Positions 34,726 to 47,896 are shown, counted from the first letter of the stretch. The stretch is 64,000 nt of DNA from Penicillium oxalicum (GCF_001723175.1 NC_064653.1:186001-250000), one strand, 5' to 3'. Notes: a model not told the origin generated them from the letters alone. A program made the numbers and translations.

Positions 34726-37105
34726 TCATTCTAAACTTGCTCCGGGCAAAACAGATGAGCCTGGCTCGGTAAAGGGAAAACTGTCCCAAAGCGGGAGCTC
34801 CATGCCTTCCCAATCTAAGAATACACCATCTAAGATGGGAGGAGTCACAATCGCATTTTCCTCGTCATTCGAAATCATAGGAAAGAAAAGACCACTCTGA
34901 ACTTGAACAGGAGTGCCGGTCCCAGAGTGGCCGAAGTCTGTACCTTGGCTCGGGGCTGGCGTTGTGGACGGGATTTCGCTCAGACTGAAAATCCGGTTCA
35001 CATATTGGCTCCTTCGTTGACGCGCCTGTGCTGACAGTCGTTGCCGTTGCTGCTTGACGGCGCTTTCCAGTAGTGTGAGAATTTCCAGATAGTGGGCGGC
35101 TTGTGCCGATTGCTGTGACAGCATTTGCAGAATCTTCAAAGCTCCTGTGAATGCATGGTCAATTTCAGTATCGACGCTTCGGTGAGCAAACATGGCGAAT
35201 CCTAGCACAAGAGCGGCGGCAAATACGAAGGCTCTGCAAGATTTGGGGGGGTTTCCTCGGTCAGCAACCATTAAAAAAAAGTCAAGGGCGCATCGTGATG
35301 CAGTGGCAGCCATACTTGAGAATTGACATTTGTCGTAGGAGAAGCTCTGATTGATGAATCTCTCTGCACGTCTGTAGCATATACACAGCCGAATCAATGC
35401 ATGCTGCTGCCAACCGAGAATGTGCCGGATCTTCTTCGAGTGGCTCATGAGGAGTGACAGAGGCAAAAGTTTGGTGAAGCCGGGCCAGCCGAACACTAAG
35501 TGTAGTAATCAAGAACGGCCGTGTTACAAGAATCACAGCAAAATGATAACAACACGCCACATGCATGTTGCCAATGATACGCTCTTGCGCCGCAACTGGA
35601 TCATCATTTCCTACCAACGGGGTCCGTAGACACTCTGGTAGTAGACTGCTCCAGCTGTTCAACTTGGCTAGAAGTAGATCGGCAGTCTCGGTTGAGGCAG
35701 ATCGTTCGCTGTACAATCGAGTGGTTATCTCATCGATGATCAGCGCTAGCTGATACGAGGCAAGCAAGCCTGCTTCGGCCGGCGAAGATCCCAAAGCAAG
35801 GTCGTTTCGGCTCCAGGAAAGTAGTCCCGCCGTCGCTGCTGGTCGCCCCAAGATCGAGCTCGCCAGGAGGTCGATCGTGCAGAGGCTCATCCAGAGGTGA
35901 GACCTATTGAAATCCTTGAGCCTCCACGCTATGACATGGATCACATTTAATCAGACTCTCACCTATCTTCTTGCGCGGCGGGAGTTGAGGACCCGGAAGA
36001 GTCCACGTGAAGTCCCAGTGCGACCGCTGCCCGAGTAGCCACTCCGAGATACATAAAAGCTGCGTTGCGACGACATGCTCCAAACATATAGAAAGACAGG
36101 AGAAGAAATACTCGCACGATATCCAAACTAGGATCCTCCAGCATACTGGAAAATGCGCGGCGTTGTCCGCGCTCAGCAAAATATTGCTGAATTCTCACGT
36201 TGTCAGGCTCATCCGAGCATGATTGCGCCCCGATAGCGATCATTAAATCTCCAATGGCTGCATGGATTTGCCCACGTGTTGAGTTCAAATCTTGCTGTTC
36301 TGCCAGCAATTTATCCGTGTCGAGACTCAGATGAATGAGCCCACTAGTCTGCAATGCAATGTCAGGTGCGCTCTGTCCACAAAATCATCGGGACCAGTTT
36401 CCTTCGCCTTACTGCTATTGAGAACTTTTGCACAAAGCTTCGCCTGGCCTCGATATTGCAGGCATCTGCGGAGAAATCGAGAGCATCATGGTGAGCTTCC
36501 GTCTCTAGCATGTCCTCACTCCTGTAGTTATGGGAGAATTGTGATGGGCCAATATGCTGCGTCACCGTCTCTCGAAGCAACTGGAGAAAGGACAAGGAAG
36601 CGGCCTTGCCAACGTAGACTGAGTGAATTTACACTTATCAGATTCGAAGAACTTGCTCCCACCATTCGCATGATTTAATGCACCTGAACTGACCTCTTTC
36701 GCCCTGGAGGCTTCGAAGCATCCTGGGATGAGTTCGATGCGTCGCCTCAGGGGACCGGGAGCCCTGGTTGAGGGACTGTTCGACACGCCGGTCGGATGGA
36801 CTTCCCTCTTGAATCCGTGAGGATCGCGGACTCTGCATATTGTTGCTACTTGTTCCTTGGCATGGTGAAATAGGAGTCGTCCCGACAGGCTGCCGCAATG
36901 CTGCTGGTTCCCGCCGAGTACGTGGAAGTGTAGATGGTCTAGTTGATGAGGCTGATTTGAAAGGGATGCAAGTCTGAGCACGACCCTTATGGATACAATT
37001 GGTGCAGGGAAAAGAGCCACTGCATCGCTTTTTCGATGCACGACATGCCGTGCAGGCGGTATTGGCCCGCAGACGGTTCGCTGGGAGTACCTTTGGGCGT
37101 CCCAT
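34726..37105 (-). CDS. Zn2Cys6 fungal transcription factor
   Basis: Nuclear DNA-binding regulator. Exons 37105-36694, 36618-36413, 36348-35963, 35903-35316 and 35233-34726 (introns of 75, 64, 59 and 82 nt) join in frame to 699 aa. The start ATG at 37105 begins MGRPKVLPANRL. The binuclear zinc cluster is complete: C18, C21, C28, C34, C37 and C46, spaced C-x2-C-x6-C-x5-C-x2-C-x8-C. The linker is basic and Ser/Pro-rich. The central fungal-specific regulatory domain (PF04082 type) is visible as YVGKAASLSFLQLLRETV, then FYMFGACRRNAAFMYLGVATRAAVALGLH, then LLASSILGRPA. The acidic C-terminus may be an activation region. It lies about 0.8 kb upstream of, and on the same strand as, the monooxygenase, so it may regulate it; this is inference. 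Target genes are not known. Confidence 0.88.
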
Positions 37106-39654
37106 GCTGGTGATGGGCGGATGCGAGACGAGGGCAAAAATTAGCAATGCGGAAATGGGGAAAATGCGGGGGGGGCGTGGGTGGGAGCGCCGACAGCGCC
37201 CGAGTCTGGGAGTGTCTTTGGTACTTTACAGCACCACCGAGGCTACAGATAGCGCAGTCAACGTGGCACTTGATCCTGAACGCTGCTTCCAGACGAAGTG
37301 GCCCCCCATAGTAGACTTTCACCCGACCGAAGTGCAAGCAGACTGGAAGCCGGTGAATGATCAGCGTATGAGGTGATGACGGGCAGACGGTGCTCGGCCC
37401 GATACTATCGGAAGGGGACTCTTTATGCTAAATTACTACTTTGGAAACATCACGTGCGCAGTTACTGCAAGGAGCCGCGATATAAACAAGTTCTCATTCT
37501 GTCAATTCGGAGGTCACTGGAGTGATTTGAGCTCTGCTGACATCGGCCATCCCAAATTTGCAAGTGTTCATTTGTGGATTGTCTTTTTCATGGGCCGAGT
37601 TCATCACGATTGTCGACCAGGTGAAGCAAATGGATCCTGGACATTGAATGCCCCCACAAGTTCCCAGTCATGCCAGATATCTAATTGACCCGGACATCAC
37701 CACTTAAATCAAGGTCGGGAACCTATAGTGCATCTGCCCGTAGTCGAATCACTAACTAGTATGTCTCGTTTGCTTGCCTGGATCCATTTGGAAGCTGTCT
37801 TTCAGATTTGACATGAAAATGCAGGTGCTTGCCCTCCAAGACTTGGTTTGGGCTGAGTTTCTCTTTCAATCTCTCCATCAACACCCTACAGGAAGTCGGG
37901 AAGAACATCCGATATGGTCCTATGCCCCCACCGACTCTGTCAAGGTACAGTACATTAGGTGGTTGACTGGGTACTCCACGTTAAGATATGCAGACATTGA
38001 ATTTTTCTCTATGTAATCATACACCATCATTCAAAGGTACAAGTTGATTTAGGCAGAACGATAGGTTCAACACCCTCCATGTCCGATTGATGCCTTGAGA
38101 TCGACATTGGGACAGGTCTGGTGGGCCAAAGGCACCTTGTCCAGCCCTGTCTGCATCCTTTCGCGATCGTACTCCATTCCTTCTGCCCGGTGCTCCAGTC
38201 TTGCCGTCTTCTTGCGCCCTGGAATGGAGCCGGTCTCACATATTTCGGTCACTTTCCGGATATGAAAAACGCGTCCAGGGAGGTTTTATGGATTGCATAA
38301 ATAATGATGGGGGCTGTACTCTTAAAACGCCACCGGTGAAAAAGAGGAGACAGAATCCTCATTTGGAACGCCACCGGGCTTATACTACACACGTCGGGGG
38401 TTAGAACCTTTACATGTAGAACCAACGCATGCCTGGATGGAAGGTGTTCATCATTTCTACATCCATTATGTCATTCAAAAGAGCTGAATTCAAGTTTCCC
38501 GAATGTTCTCACGCTCGATCAATCAGTGGAGGCTATTTAGTAGCGTTCGCGTCAGTGTGTACCGTTGATGCTACATCGTGTAGGATAAAACCACAGGTCT
38601 GCCAGATGAGATACCCACAACTGCTGGAGGTCTCGCCCTGCAGATAGTGGAGCCTCGAAACTTTTCCTTCCCCACTAAAGCAGTCTACTCCAATCGGCAA
38701 CCCTGATTCCTAGAAGCAGAAAATTTCTGCCGTGGGTCGCGGGAGTGGACCTGTCAAGCTGGCAAAATTATCTGTACAAGCCTATCAATTGCCTCAAGTC
38801 CCAGACCGCCCCTTCAAGCTGTGGTTCACCAAACCAAACCAAACAAACATGAGCCAGATCGCTTAGCTGCTAGCAGGCTAGCGGCCCCACCGCCAACGAG
38901 TATAAGTAGCAGGCTTTCCCCGATCCAATTTCTGTTCTTCAAGCGACTCTACGTATGTGTTTCCCACCCCCCAACAGTGCGAATGTCAAACTGTCACTGG
39001 ATCTTTTACTGACTTGACTTCTCCCTACAGTTCAAAGAATCACTTTAGAGTAGACGTCCCACTTCTAAGCTCTTTAAACGAGCCACAGAATCTTCACCCT
39101 TGCTGATGACTGCTATGTCCTCGATGCCCTAAAGTGAAACCGTTTGGACTTCCGATTCGACTGACACGCGTGCTTCGGCGTCTGTGTGTCGGTCCAGGGA
39201 GTGGTGATGATCTTGACCTGGTCTCGGCGTCTTGACTTCGGTCGGCTGGTCCTGGTGGGTGTCGAGGAGGTCTGAAAGGTGTTTTGATCTCTCTCTTCTT
39301 TACCTTTGATGTTGGGTTGAGTTGACTGGGTGATGGACAAATGTGGAGCGGGGGAGAAATTATTGGATTACATAAAATCAATGCAATACTGCACCTTCAT
39401 TCAAGTCTTGGTTCTCTTTACCTTTCTAAATTTGTTCCCCAGTCGCGTATGCGCCGTTCCGGCTTTGTCCTTATTAAGTGTCGTACGCGTCACAACGAAT
39501 ATCTACGGTCAATGTACTAGAAGCTGACGAAACCAAAATGGGCATTGAATAGCTGGAGTATGGTTGTTGGGTATCATAGAGTCTGTTTTCATCACTGAGA
39601 GCTAGAGCTGCTGCAACATGTCGTAATTGTCATGACCTGGTCTTGCGTCTCTCT
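37106..39654. other. Gene-poor intergenic stretch of 2.5 kb
   Basis: No convincing gene. A minus-strand stretch near 38067-38252 encodes a charged 61-residue frame from a GTG, without a recognisable domain or splice partners. The part before 37300 should hold the promoter of the zinc-cluster gene. Nothing else was recognised. Confidence 0.45.
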
Positions 39655-41568
39655 TCATTTCGCATTCGAGCTTCCAGCCTTGCCAGCCGACGAAGCAGCT
39701 GCGGTGGCATTCGCAGCTGGAGGACCATTTGAGCCCGCCTTTGATCCCTCGCCTCCATTTCCACCCTTCTTTCTCGAACCACGTCCACCTCGAGATCCGC
39801 GTGAAGATCCTCCACCACCACCGCCACCAGTGTTGGACCCATTGGCGCCATTTGTAGTGCTCGCACCCGCCGCTTCAGTTGCCTTGCCCTTTTCGCCCTT
39901 GGCCTGCTGAGCTGCTTCTCCTGCACCTCGACCACCACCACCACCCCCACCACTTCCACCGGCGGCGCCTCCCTTGCGTGACTTGTCGCCACTTGGGTTG
40001 GCTTTGCGCTCAAGGACGACAATTTGGCTCTGCGCCACAGGAACAGGGCTGGCCGCTATGGCTTTCTGTAGGGCAGCAGGCTCTGCAAAGTCCACGTAGC
40101 CAAAGCCTTTCTTTTTGTCGATCTCCACCTTGGTCACGATACCGAAAGATGCAAATGCCGTCTCTAAGAGAGCCTCGGTCACACCCTGCGAAGCATTGGC
40201 GTGCTTAAGGAAGGCTTGAGTGGCGCCTGAGTTCGAACCAGCATTGGCATTGGCCTTTGACTTGGTAGATTTTGAACCCTTTCCAGTAGAGACAGGCGCA
40301 GGTGCCTGCAGCAGTAGTCGCAGGCCCCACGGTCTGTGGGAGCGGCTCCTGACCGTCTCGATCCTTCGCCTTTGTCGCGTGGCCACCGGCATTTTTCCCG
40401 GGCTTGGTGAGAATCTGTTTCTTGCCGCTTTCGGTTGCTGGAACTGAAGACTCCCGTGAGCCTTCATTCTTAACAGGACCCGTCTCGTTCGATGAAGCTT
40501 TTCCCCGTCGCCGCGACGATGATTGGGTCAGACCTAGATCTCGTTGCAGAATCTTGGCCGCCGCTGCAACGCTTCCGCGTTCTCTCTTCCGTTCGGGCCC
40601 TGCGACAGGAGCGTTTTCCTTTGCAGCCCCAGCCGAGCCTGATTTGCCTCCCTTTGTAGATGGGCCACTAGCCGTGGATTTCGTGGTCTTGCCAGATTCT
40701 TTTCCAGCCTTCTCACTCTTCGGTTTCTCCTCCGATGATGGCCCGGACGCAGGCTTTCTGTCGGGGCGCTGAAGAAGTTTTTTGGCCTGGACTTTGTCCG
40801 GTTTGGATTCCTTCTCAGAGCGCTTGGAGGATTTGGAGGATGCGCTCTCCTTGGCTTTACTTGCTTTCTTTTCCTTGATGTATTGCACAAGAGGCGTAGT
40901 GGTCACGGTCGCTTTCTTCTCCTCGGGCTCAACAGCCTCGACTGGAGTGGGCTTGGTGATCGGCTGCGTCAAGCTCTCTAGGAAGGCAATGAACTCTGGG
41001 TCCTGGTCGATGGTTCCTTGTCGCGCGTCTTTCCGCACCCGACTTCCCGGAGTCTTCGCATAGGGCGCAAATTCTAGTGCTGGTGGACCGAGGAGAACTG
41101 GGTCATTTGCAGTATGGCTGGCATCCTGGAAAGATGCTTGTCGTACGTGGTCTGACAATGCGCCAACGTGTTCATTAGCGACTACGTGAATGTACGCTCT
41201 GGAGGGACGAGAAGGCTTTGCGGGACTAAGTAGAAGTAGAGTAACATCCTGGTCAGCAAAGCTACCAAGCATGTGGGTTTTTGTGAGCGATGGGCGCTTG
41301 CAAGGGCGACTCACTCTTTTGAGACCTTGCCAGGTTTGTACTGCAGCCAGTCGACTTTCCCGGCGCCAACTTTCCAATCATCTCCCAACGCAGTCTCGAG
41401 TTCACTTTGAGTTAACCCAGGCGGAAGACGACGAATGAGAAGCTTCAGGCGAGGAGTGGGAGGTTTGGAGGCTTTCTTTGCCGAGGTCGAGCCGTTCTTC
41501 TGGGTAGCTGTCGCAGGAATTTGAAGCACACCGGCAGTGGCCTTGCCGGCGGCAGTGGGTTGTGTCAT
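39655..41568 (-). CDS. UPF3: Nonsense-mediated decay factor Upf3 (reading frame interrupted)
   Basis: Upf3 links the exon-junction or termination complex to Upf2/Upf1 in mRNA surveillance. Exon 1 is 41568-41315, followed by an 89-nt intron and a frame running from 41225. The N-terminal RRM-like Smg4/UPF3 domain is clear: RLKLLIRRLPPGLTQSELE, then SRAYIHVVANEHVGAL, then ALEFAPYAKTP, then FIAFLESLTQP. A long Lys/Ser/Ala-rich linker follows. A second conserved block, TQAFLKHANASQGVTEALLETAF plus GFGYVDF, and a Gly/Arg-rich tail ending SSNAK lie in another frame. The frame changes by one nucleotide near 40305. Candidate explanations are a one-base insertion (or error) at 40305-40306, or an intron such as 40227-40353 (GTCAGG donor, CTCAG acceptor, 127 nt), which also restores frame. 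Gene identity is firm; the junction is not. Confidence 0.82.
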
Positions 41569-42484
41569 GGCGCGCTGGAATAAACAGCACGGGTTCACTG
41601 GAGAGAGATGATGTCTGACCGTGGGCAATATGTCGAACTTTCGAGGTATAAGCTAAGGGGAGTTCGAGTAGCTGTTGAGAGACTGTGATGTCTTTTTTTT
41701 TCAACGGGAGCTTTGGTTGTTTAAAACGAAGCTTGGTGGAGATGACCACGGCCGGTTCGGTCAATTCTGAGAGGGAGGAGCGAGAGTCCGTGCCGGTGGG
41801 GGGTCGTTCATGCCTTGAGATTAAGGCATTCACAACATATCCAGACAACGAGACTGTCCACAAACATGAACCTCTGAGCAGACCGGACTCACCGTGCACA
41901 ATGTTGACGAACATAGTCATATAATTATGATATACATCCGAGGTATCAAAGCGGTTCAATCTCTCAAATATAGGTGCGTCTTCAATGAGTGACACGAACT
42001 CCCGCCCATTTGTATAAGCCTACCAGCTGCCAGCTCTAGCTCGCTTCAAATCCACCCTTACCTTGGAAAAATATCGACTTGAAATATACGTACTATATGG
42101 GCCATTGTGTACCTATGTAGCTGAGTTTAATTCTATTTATGAGTCGATTGTGCACTGCCGGCCAAATAACTTTGAGCTCGCCAACGACGAGCTGAACTGA
42201 TGAATCACGACTGGGACTTTGATGAGAGACACGAGTACTCTCTCTGAGACTTTCTATTCTGAGCAAAGATGCTCTCTGTTAGACGCCGGACATACGAAGG
42301 AGAGAATGAAGGAGTATTCGTGATTGTCAGTCAATGGGAGTTGTGGCTTGAGAATCTCAAAGCTTGACTCGATGAATGACTGTCAGGTCGGAAAATCGCG
42401 TAATGGTAAAGACGAGATGAGTGTGTGAAGAATACCGCATCGACCGAAAATACCTGTCCCCTTCAGGTTCGCATTGACATTCTC
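41569..42484. other. Intergenic region, dipeptidase 3' flank / UPF3 promoter
   Basis: About 0.9 kb between two minus-strand genes. It is presumed to hold the UPF3 promoter and the dipeptidase terminator. No gene was recognised. Confidence 0.4.
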
Positions 42485-43998
42485 CTAATCCTCTTCTGGC
42501 AACACTCCCTCAGCCTGCATCTGCAGCGCAACCTGGTCCACTTCTTTCCAGACGCGAAGCAGATTGCCTCCAGCCACCTTGGCAGCTTGCTCGTCGGTGA
42601 GCCCCCGCCGCAGCAACTCTGCGATCAAGTCCGGAAATTTGGAAACGTCTTCCAGACCTTTGGGCACCGTTTCAATCCCATCAAAGTCACTACCTAAGCC
42701 AACATGATCAAAGCCGGCAACTTTGCCAATATGCATGATATGATCTGCCACCCGCTCCAGCGTGGCGTGCGACGGGTCGGGCTCTGGCATTCCATCCTTG
42801 CGATTTGAAGCATGACAGGAGATGAAATCGGGGGAGAAATTCACCATAACGACGGAGTTTCGCTGACGAACGAGTTCCAGGACGTCATCGGGAACATTGC
42901 GCGGGTGTGGGCAAAGAGCGTGGGCGGAGCTGTGACTGAAAATGATGGGAGCTCGACTGCCCGCCCAGTCGGTCTTACCGGCGCCGAGCACATCACGCAT
43001 CGTGTCCGCACTCACGTGAGCGAGGTCAACGATCATGCCGAGACGGTTCATTTCGGAGATCAGTCTTTGGCCAGCGGGGCTCACACCATGCCAAAGGGGA
43101 GTGGCCACCTTGACACCGTGGTCCCGCTGTTCCACGAGCGCCGCGTCGGCGTACTTGTTGTGACAATTGTGCGTTAAGGTGGCATACGAAACCCCTAGGT
43201 CGTAGAACATTCGCAGATGCGCCAGTGAATTACCAATCGAGTGCAGGCCCTCAATTCCGTAGGGTGAGATAAGCTTGCCCTGTCGGAACGCCTCCATGGC
43301 AGTTGTGCCATTTGGTGGTGGGGACAAGACTTTGGGGAACGCTTTCTGAATACGCGATATCAGATCGACTTGCTCCACGGTCATTCGAATGCCTGCTCAC
43401 AGATGTGGTCAGTCTTTGTGGTGTCTGACGATTGAGTTTGGCAATGATCAATATGTTTCTCACGTACTGGACGCGTAGTTCTCATCCGTAAGGTCCTCCC
43501 AGTTCGCGGGACATGGGACAAAGACACTCCAGAAACTGCCGCCTACTCGGCCTTTTTGCAAACGCGGTACATCGACATGACCAGGAAGAGTGCCTTCTAG
43601 GAAGCCGTCTGTGAAGTTCGGCGTGTTGATATGATTGTGAAAAATTGATCGGACATAAATGGGAAGGTCGTTGTGACCATCTGGGCCATTGAGCGTCAGC
43701 ACGCATCACCGTCTTGGACTCTTCGCTCTTCGAAGACGCGCTGTTGAATCTTACCTATAAGAGGAGTTTCGGTCAAAATGCGCTTCACTCGGTCATCGAT
43801 TGTGAGTTTGCCTGAGCGACGACAATGATGAGGAGACCAGATGATCCAACATCCGGTAAGCAGAGCGCCGAGAAGGAAGAACCAGGCTCGCGCCGAGGTG
43901 GATTTCTGGACCGTTCTAGCGGAGCGGGTCGTTACTCCATCTTGTGTGTTTTGCGGCAGTTCCCAATGTGCGCTCTGATCGCACTTCTTCTCGTCCAT
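42485..43998 (-). CDS. Membrane dipeptidase (renal dipeptidase family, M19)
   Basis: Zinc metallopeptidase that hydrolyses dipeptides; homologues also open some beta-lactams. Exons 43998-43755, 43680-43468 and 43392-42485 (introns of 74 and 75 nt) give 454 aa. Residues 38-55 (WFFLLGALLTGCWIIW) form one hydrophobic helix after a hydrophilic 37-residue N-terminus, giving a type II membrane anchor. The first zinc motif DGHNDLP (H84, D86) is created exactly at the first splice junction. Other family blocks are GKVGGSF-like GRVGGSFWSVFV, DLGVSYATLTHNCHN, IVDLAHVSADTM, IIFSHSSAHALC and HVGLGSDFDGIE. All expected metal-ligand regions are present. The protein is probably at a cell or vacuolar membrane. 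It is divergent from TYW1. Confidence 0.92.
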
Positions 43999-45091
43999 GG
44001 CGACAAGTCAATCCGTCTTGCGGCACTATCAGATCATTCAGATCTCTAGGAAGTTCAGTTGAGGTCGTCACCGTGGGGCGAGACCAGCTGACGGTGGACG
44101 AGGCTCAGCCGAGCTCCGCTCTGGGGCTGTCGGCGATAAGACAAGAAGTGGATTAATTCCGCGGGTTTTCACCCTCAGTATCTACGACTGCACCAGACCA
44201 TTCTTCAGGGAGAGTCTATATGGGCCAGAATCCCTTCGGATGTATTTTCTATCCATGCTCTATGCATGCAGTCACAAAGCACCCGAAAAATAAAGGTGTA
44301 GGCTTTCATTAAATGGAGGAAAATCCACCATAGGCTTCCCATCTTGGCCGGCGTCTCAAATTAGTAGAGACCCTGCGGATTGAGGCGTGCAAAAAACTGT
44401 AAGAATCTTTCAACGGTCTACGATTGGCTAAGACCTGCAATCTTCCTACACTTTCTGCAGATTAGCAAGCAGATGGCATGTCTTGTATCGTTGAATTTGA
44501 GTACACAGTTGACCCTGGATCAAAGTAAGGCATGTAGAGGAATGGAACCTTTGTCACTAGTTTAGTGCATGGACTCGACAGAGCACGGGATTGATGCTCT
44601 CTTCCCCATACGATTCGCGTGCATAGCTATCTGCATGATTACTCCAACTATTCAACCATTCCGCATCATCTGCTGGATAAGCTTTGTGATGAAATGTAAA
44701 TTGCAATGTCCCTCATGAGGCTGGCCAGGAACTCATCTCATCTATGGTCTTTTATCCCCGTCAATGACTGGAACTGGTGTCCACAGACTACATGCATTTC
44801 TAGTGGACTGCCTCCAGCACATGCATTCGAAGAGTCGCACCGGTACAAAATGTGCTCTCGGGCCTTCCCCGCTGAAAGTGTCGCTTGGCCCACAGTCCCA
44901 CTTTGTTCCACTGCCCCCCATTTTCTCCTCAAAAGCACCTCAACCTGAGATGCTGTCTTATTCTGTTCCACACTTTTCTGGTCACAATTTGGCTTCATCG
45001 TGAGAGTGGACTGCCAATTTGGTACACAAGAGGTGTCCTGCTTCGTTCATTGAAGGACTCGGCAGTCTCTCATCCTCCTCCTCCAGCCATC
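43999..45091. promoter_or_regulatory. Divergent intergenic region, dipeptidase / TYW1
   Basis: About 1.1 kb between two divergent start codons. It should hold both promoters. No gene or clear motif was recognised. Confidence 0.4.
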
Positions 45092-47529
45092 ATGGCGGAA
45101 ATGCTGTCCAGTTCGAAGGGTAACAAGTTTCCCCAATTTACCTACACTCATTTGACGAACAATGGTGACTGAGCCTTCTGCACCCAGGTCTCCTGGCCAT
45201 ATGGCATAGCTGGCGCCTAACGATCCTTGTGGTGCTCGCTCTATTCCTCGTGAGCGTGCGGATGTATCGTCGTGTGTACCTGTCACGATCAAAGACAACT
45301 GCCTCGGCCTCGATCCCATCTTCGCCCCGCAACAAATCTCTGGAGATCTCGTCAACGTCCAAGGTGTCGGCTGGAACCCCACCCCCACAACCAACTCTCA
45401 ACAATGTCGATGCGGCCCGGACCGACACAACGAAAGCCAGCTCGGGTCCAAAGCGCGTGCAGGGCAAAAGACCGGCCAAGACCGTAACCGGCCGCCGTGC
45501 GATCATCCAGGAGACCCATCCGTTCTTCATCCAGCCCGTTATTTTCTTCGCTTCTTTGACGACAACGACGGAACGCTACGCCAATCTCCTACTGGAGGAA
45601 TTGCGCGTGTCGGCGCAGGCACACGCCAGCCTCATTGACCGTGAGGGGGGTCTGCTGCCTCCACAGATCCACGACATCTCTTACATTGACTTTGAGGACT
45701 ACTTTGCTGCCGCTCCAAAACCCCCTTCGACATCTCCCGGAACTCGGTATCTCTATTGCATCTTGATTCCGACCTACAACATTGACACCGTCCTCAATAC
45801 TCTTCTCGGTCATCTGGATGAAATTCACAATGACTTCCGAATCGATACTGCGCCTTTGTCCCAATTGGCGGGATACTCAGTCTTTGGGTTTGGTGACAAG
45901 GAGGAATGGCCGACCGAGGAGGAAGGCTTCTGCTCACAGGCAAAGGAAGTCGACCGCTGGATGGCAAAGTTGACCGGTCGCAAGCGAGCGTATCCGTTGG
46001 GAATGGGCGATGTCAAGAGTGATGCCGAAAGATCGTTGAAGGAATGGTCGCAGGGGCTACAGGAGACGATCATGGAGATGCTGGAGACGGGGGGGCTCGG
46101 AGAAGGTGTGCCTGGCAGTGGTGACGCCGTTGAAAGCGACGAAGAGGATGTGGAATATCTCGAAGACATGAACGACGAATCCTACGTGGTAAAATCCAAG
46201 AAGAAAAGCGGATCGACCATGGTGGATCTGGAGGACATCAGAATCAATGGACAATCGGCGGCTCCAATCCCCGTCGACTTTACTACAGCCGGTCCAGCCG
46301 TGATCACGGAACCACAGGCCAAGGAAATGGTCCCCAAGACATCTCCGACTTACACTGCCCTGACTAAACAAGGCTACACAATCGTTGGCTCGCACTCGGG
46401 CGTCAAGATTTGCCGATGGACCAAGTCTGCGCTGCGGGGGCGAGGCTCTTGTTACAAATACTCGTTCTACGGTATCAGATCACATCTTTGTATGGAAGCC
46501 ACGCCATCGCTCTCGTGTAGCAACAAGTGCATCTTTTGCTGGCGGCATGGCACCAATCCGGTGGGCACCACGTGGCGATGGAAGGTGGACTCGCCCGAGC
46601 TGATCTTCGCAGGGGTCAAAGAAGGTCATTACAAGAAGATCAAGATGTTGAAAGGAGTCCCCGGTGTCCGTGCCGAACGATTTGCCGAAGCGATGCAGAT
46701 TCGTCATTGTGCCCTGAGTCTGGTCGGCGAGCCGATCTTCTATCCCCACATCAATCGTTTCTTGGACATGTTGCATCAGGAGCGAATTTCCAGTTTCCTC
46801 GTCTGCAATGCGCAGCACCCAGATCAATTACAGGCCTTGAACCGAGTGACTCAACTGTATGTTTCCATCGATGCAAGCAACCGGGAGAGTCTCCGCAAAA
46901 TCGATCGACCCTTGCACCGTGATTTTTGGGAGCGATTCCAACGCTGCCTCGACATCCTCCGTGAGAAACGTCACATCCAGCGGACCGTCTTCCGGCTGAC
47001 CCTCGTCAAGGGGTTCAATGTGGAGGATGAGGTCATCGGATACGCCAATCTTGTCGAGAAGGCTTTGCCCGGTTTGATCGAGATCAAGGGTGTTACATTC
47101 TGTGGAACGAGCACCAGCGCCGGCGCCGGGTTGACGATGAAAAACGTCCCTTTTTACGAAGAGGTCTCGGCCTTTGTCGTTGCGTTGAACGAGGAGCTTC
47201 AACGGCGTGGTTTGGAATACGGGATTGCCGCCGAACATGCTCATAGTTGCTGCGTGTTGCTGGCCTCGGAGCGATTCCGCGTGAACGGCAAATGGCACAC
47301 CCGCATTGACTATGATCGATTCTTTGAATTGCTGGAGAAGGAGAAGGCGGACGGCACTTCCTTTGCCCCGGAGGATTACATGCGTGAAACCGAGGAGTGG
47401 GCTCTTTGGGGCCGTGGCGGCTTTAACCCAGATGATGAACGCGTTTTCCGAAAGGGCCGTGATGCCGATTCGCGAGCCCGAAAAGCTCGCGAGATTCTAG
47501 GAGCGGAGATGGTGCAAGGATCTCTTTGA
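45092..47529 (+). CDS. TYW1: tRNA wybutosine-synthesising protein 1 (Tyw1), radical SAM
   Basis: Catalyses the second step of wybutosine formation: it condenses N1-methylguanosine-37 of tRNA-Phe with two carbons of pyruvate to give 4-demethylwyosine. Exons 45092-45119 and 45188-47529, with a 68-nt intron, give 789 aa. The N-terminus contains a hydrophobic helix, LTILVVLALFLVSV (about 19-33), suggesting anchoring at the ER or nuclear envelope, as in yeast Tyw1. A flavodoxin-like FMN domain follows (about 120-280), then an acidic linker. The radical SAM core has Cys453, Cys457 and Cys460 in CSNKCIFC. Further Tyw1 blocks are WRWKVDSPE, IRHCALSLVGEPIFYPHIN, YVSIDASNRESLRKIDRPLH and EIKGVTFCGTS. 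The intron falls before the membrane helix. Identity is certain. Confidence 0.96.
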
Positions 47530-47896
47530 GTGGGAGCCGCCGACCTATCGATTGATTGCGATTCTCAGGTCTCGAACGAATTCGGAAAAAAAAAGACAAA
47601 ACATCTTCTTGAACTAACGATAGGGGTCACAGCATGGAAGTGCCTAGCGTAACAAATTTTATAGATGTTTCAAGACTAAAAAGAAAGAATGCAGCACTAT
47701 GATTAAAGATCACTCGCTTTTCGCCCTACCATCATTGCGATTGAGCACAGGTTCAGATACGGTGATGCAGTAAAGACTCCAAGTTGGGTGGGCCCCAAAA
47801 GGTCAGCATATACGCGTTATTCCGGGAATGGAATGTGATGACAGTGGATTGGATAGCCCTGTAGATGAAATGAAACAAGATGCAATCTCCATCGGA
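47530..47896. other. Convergent 3' intergenic region, TYW1 / NmrA-like gene
   Basis: Short AT-rich gap between two gene ends. Nothing else was recognised. Confidence 0.4.

Noticed and set aside
38067..38252. Charged 61-codon minus-strand frame between the zinc-cluster gene and UPF3
   Set aside because: It starts at GTG, has no partner exons with good splice sites, and no family could be named with confidence.
40306..40474. Alternative UPF3 introns of 139 or 169 nt ending at 40306
   Set aside because: They restore frame, but their donors (GTTCCA, GTTAAG) are poor; kept only as weak alternatives to a one-base frameshift or the 127-nt intron.
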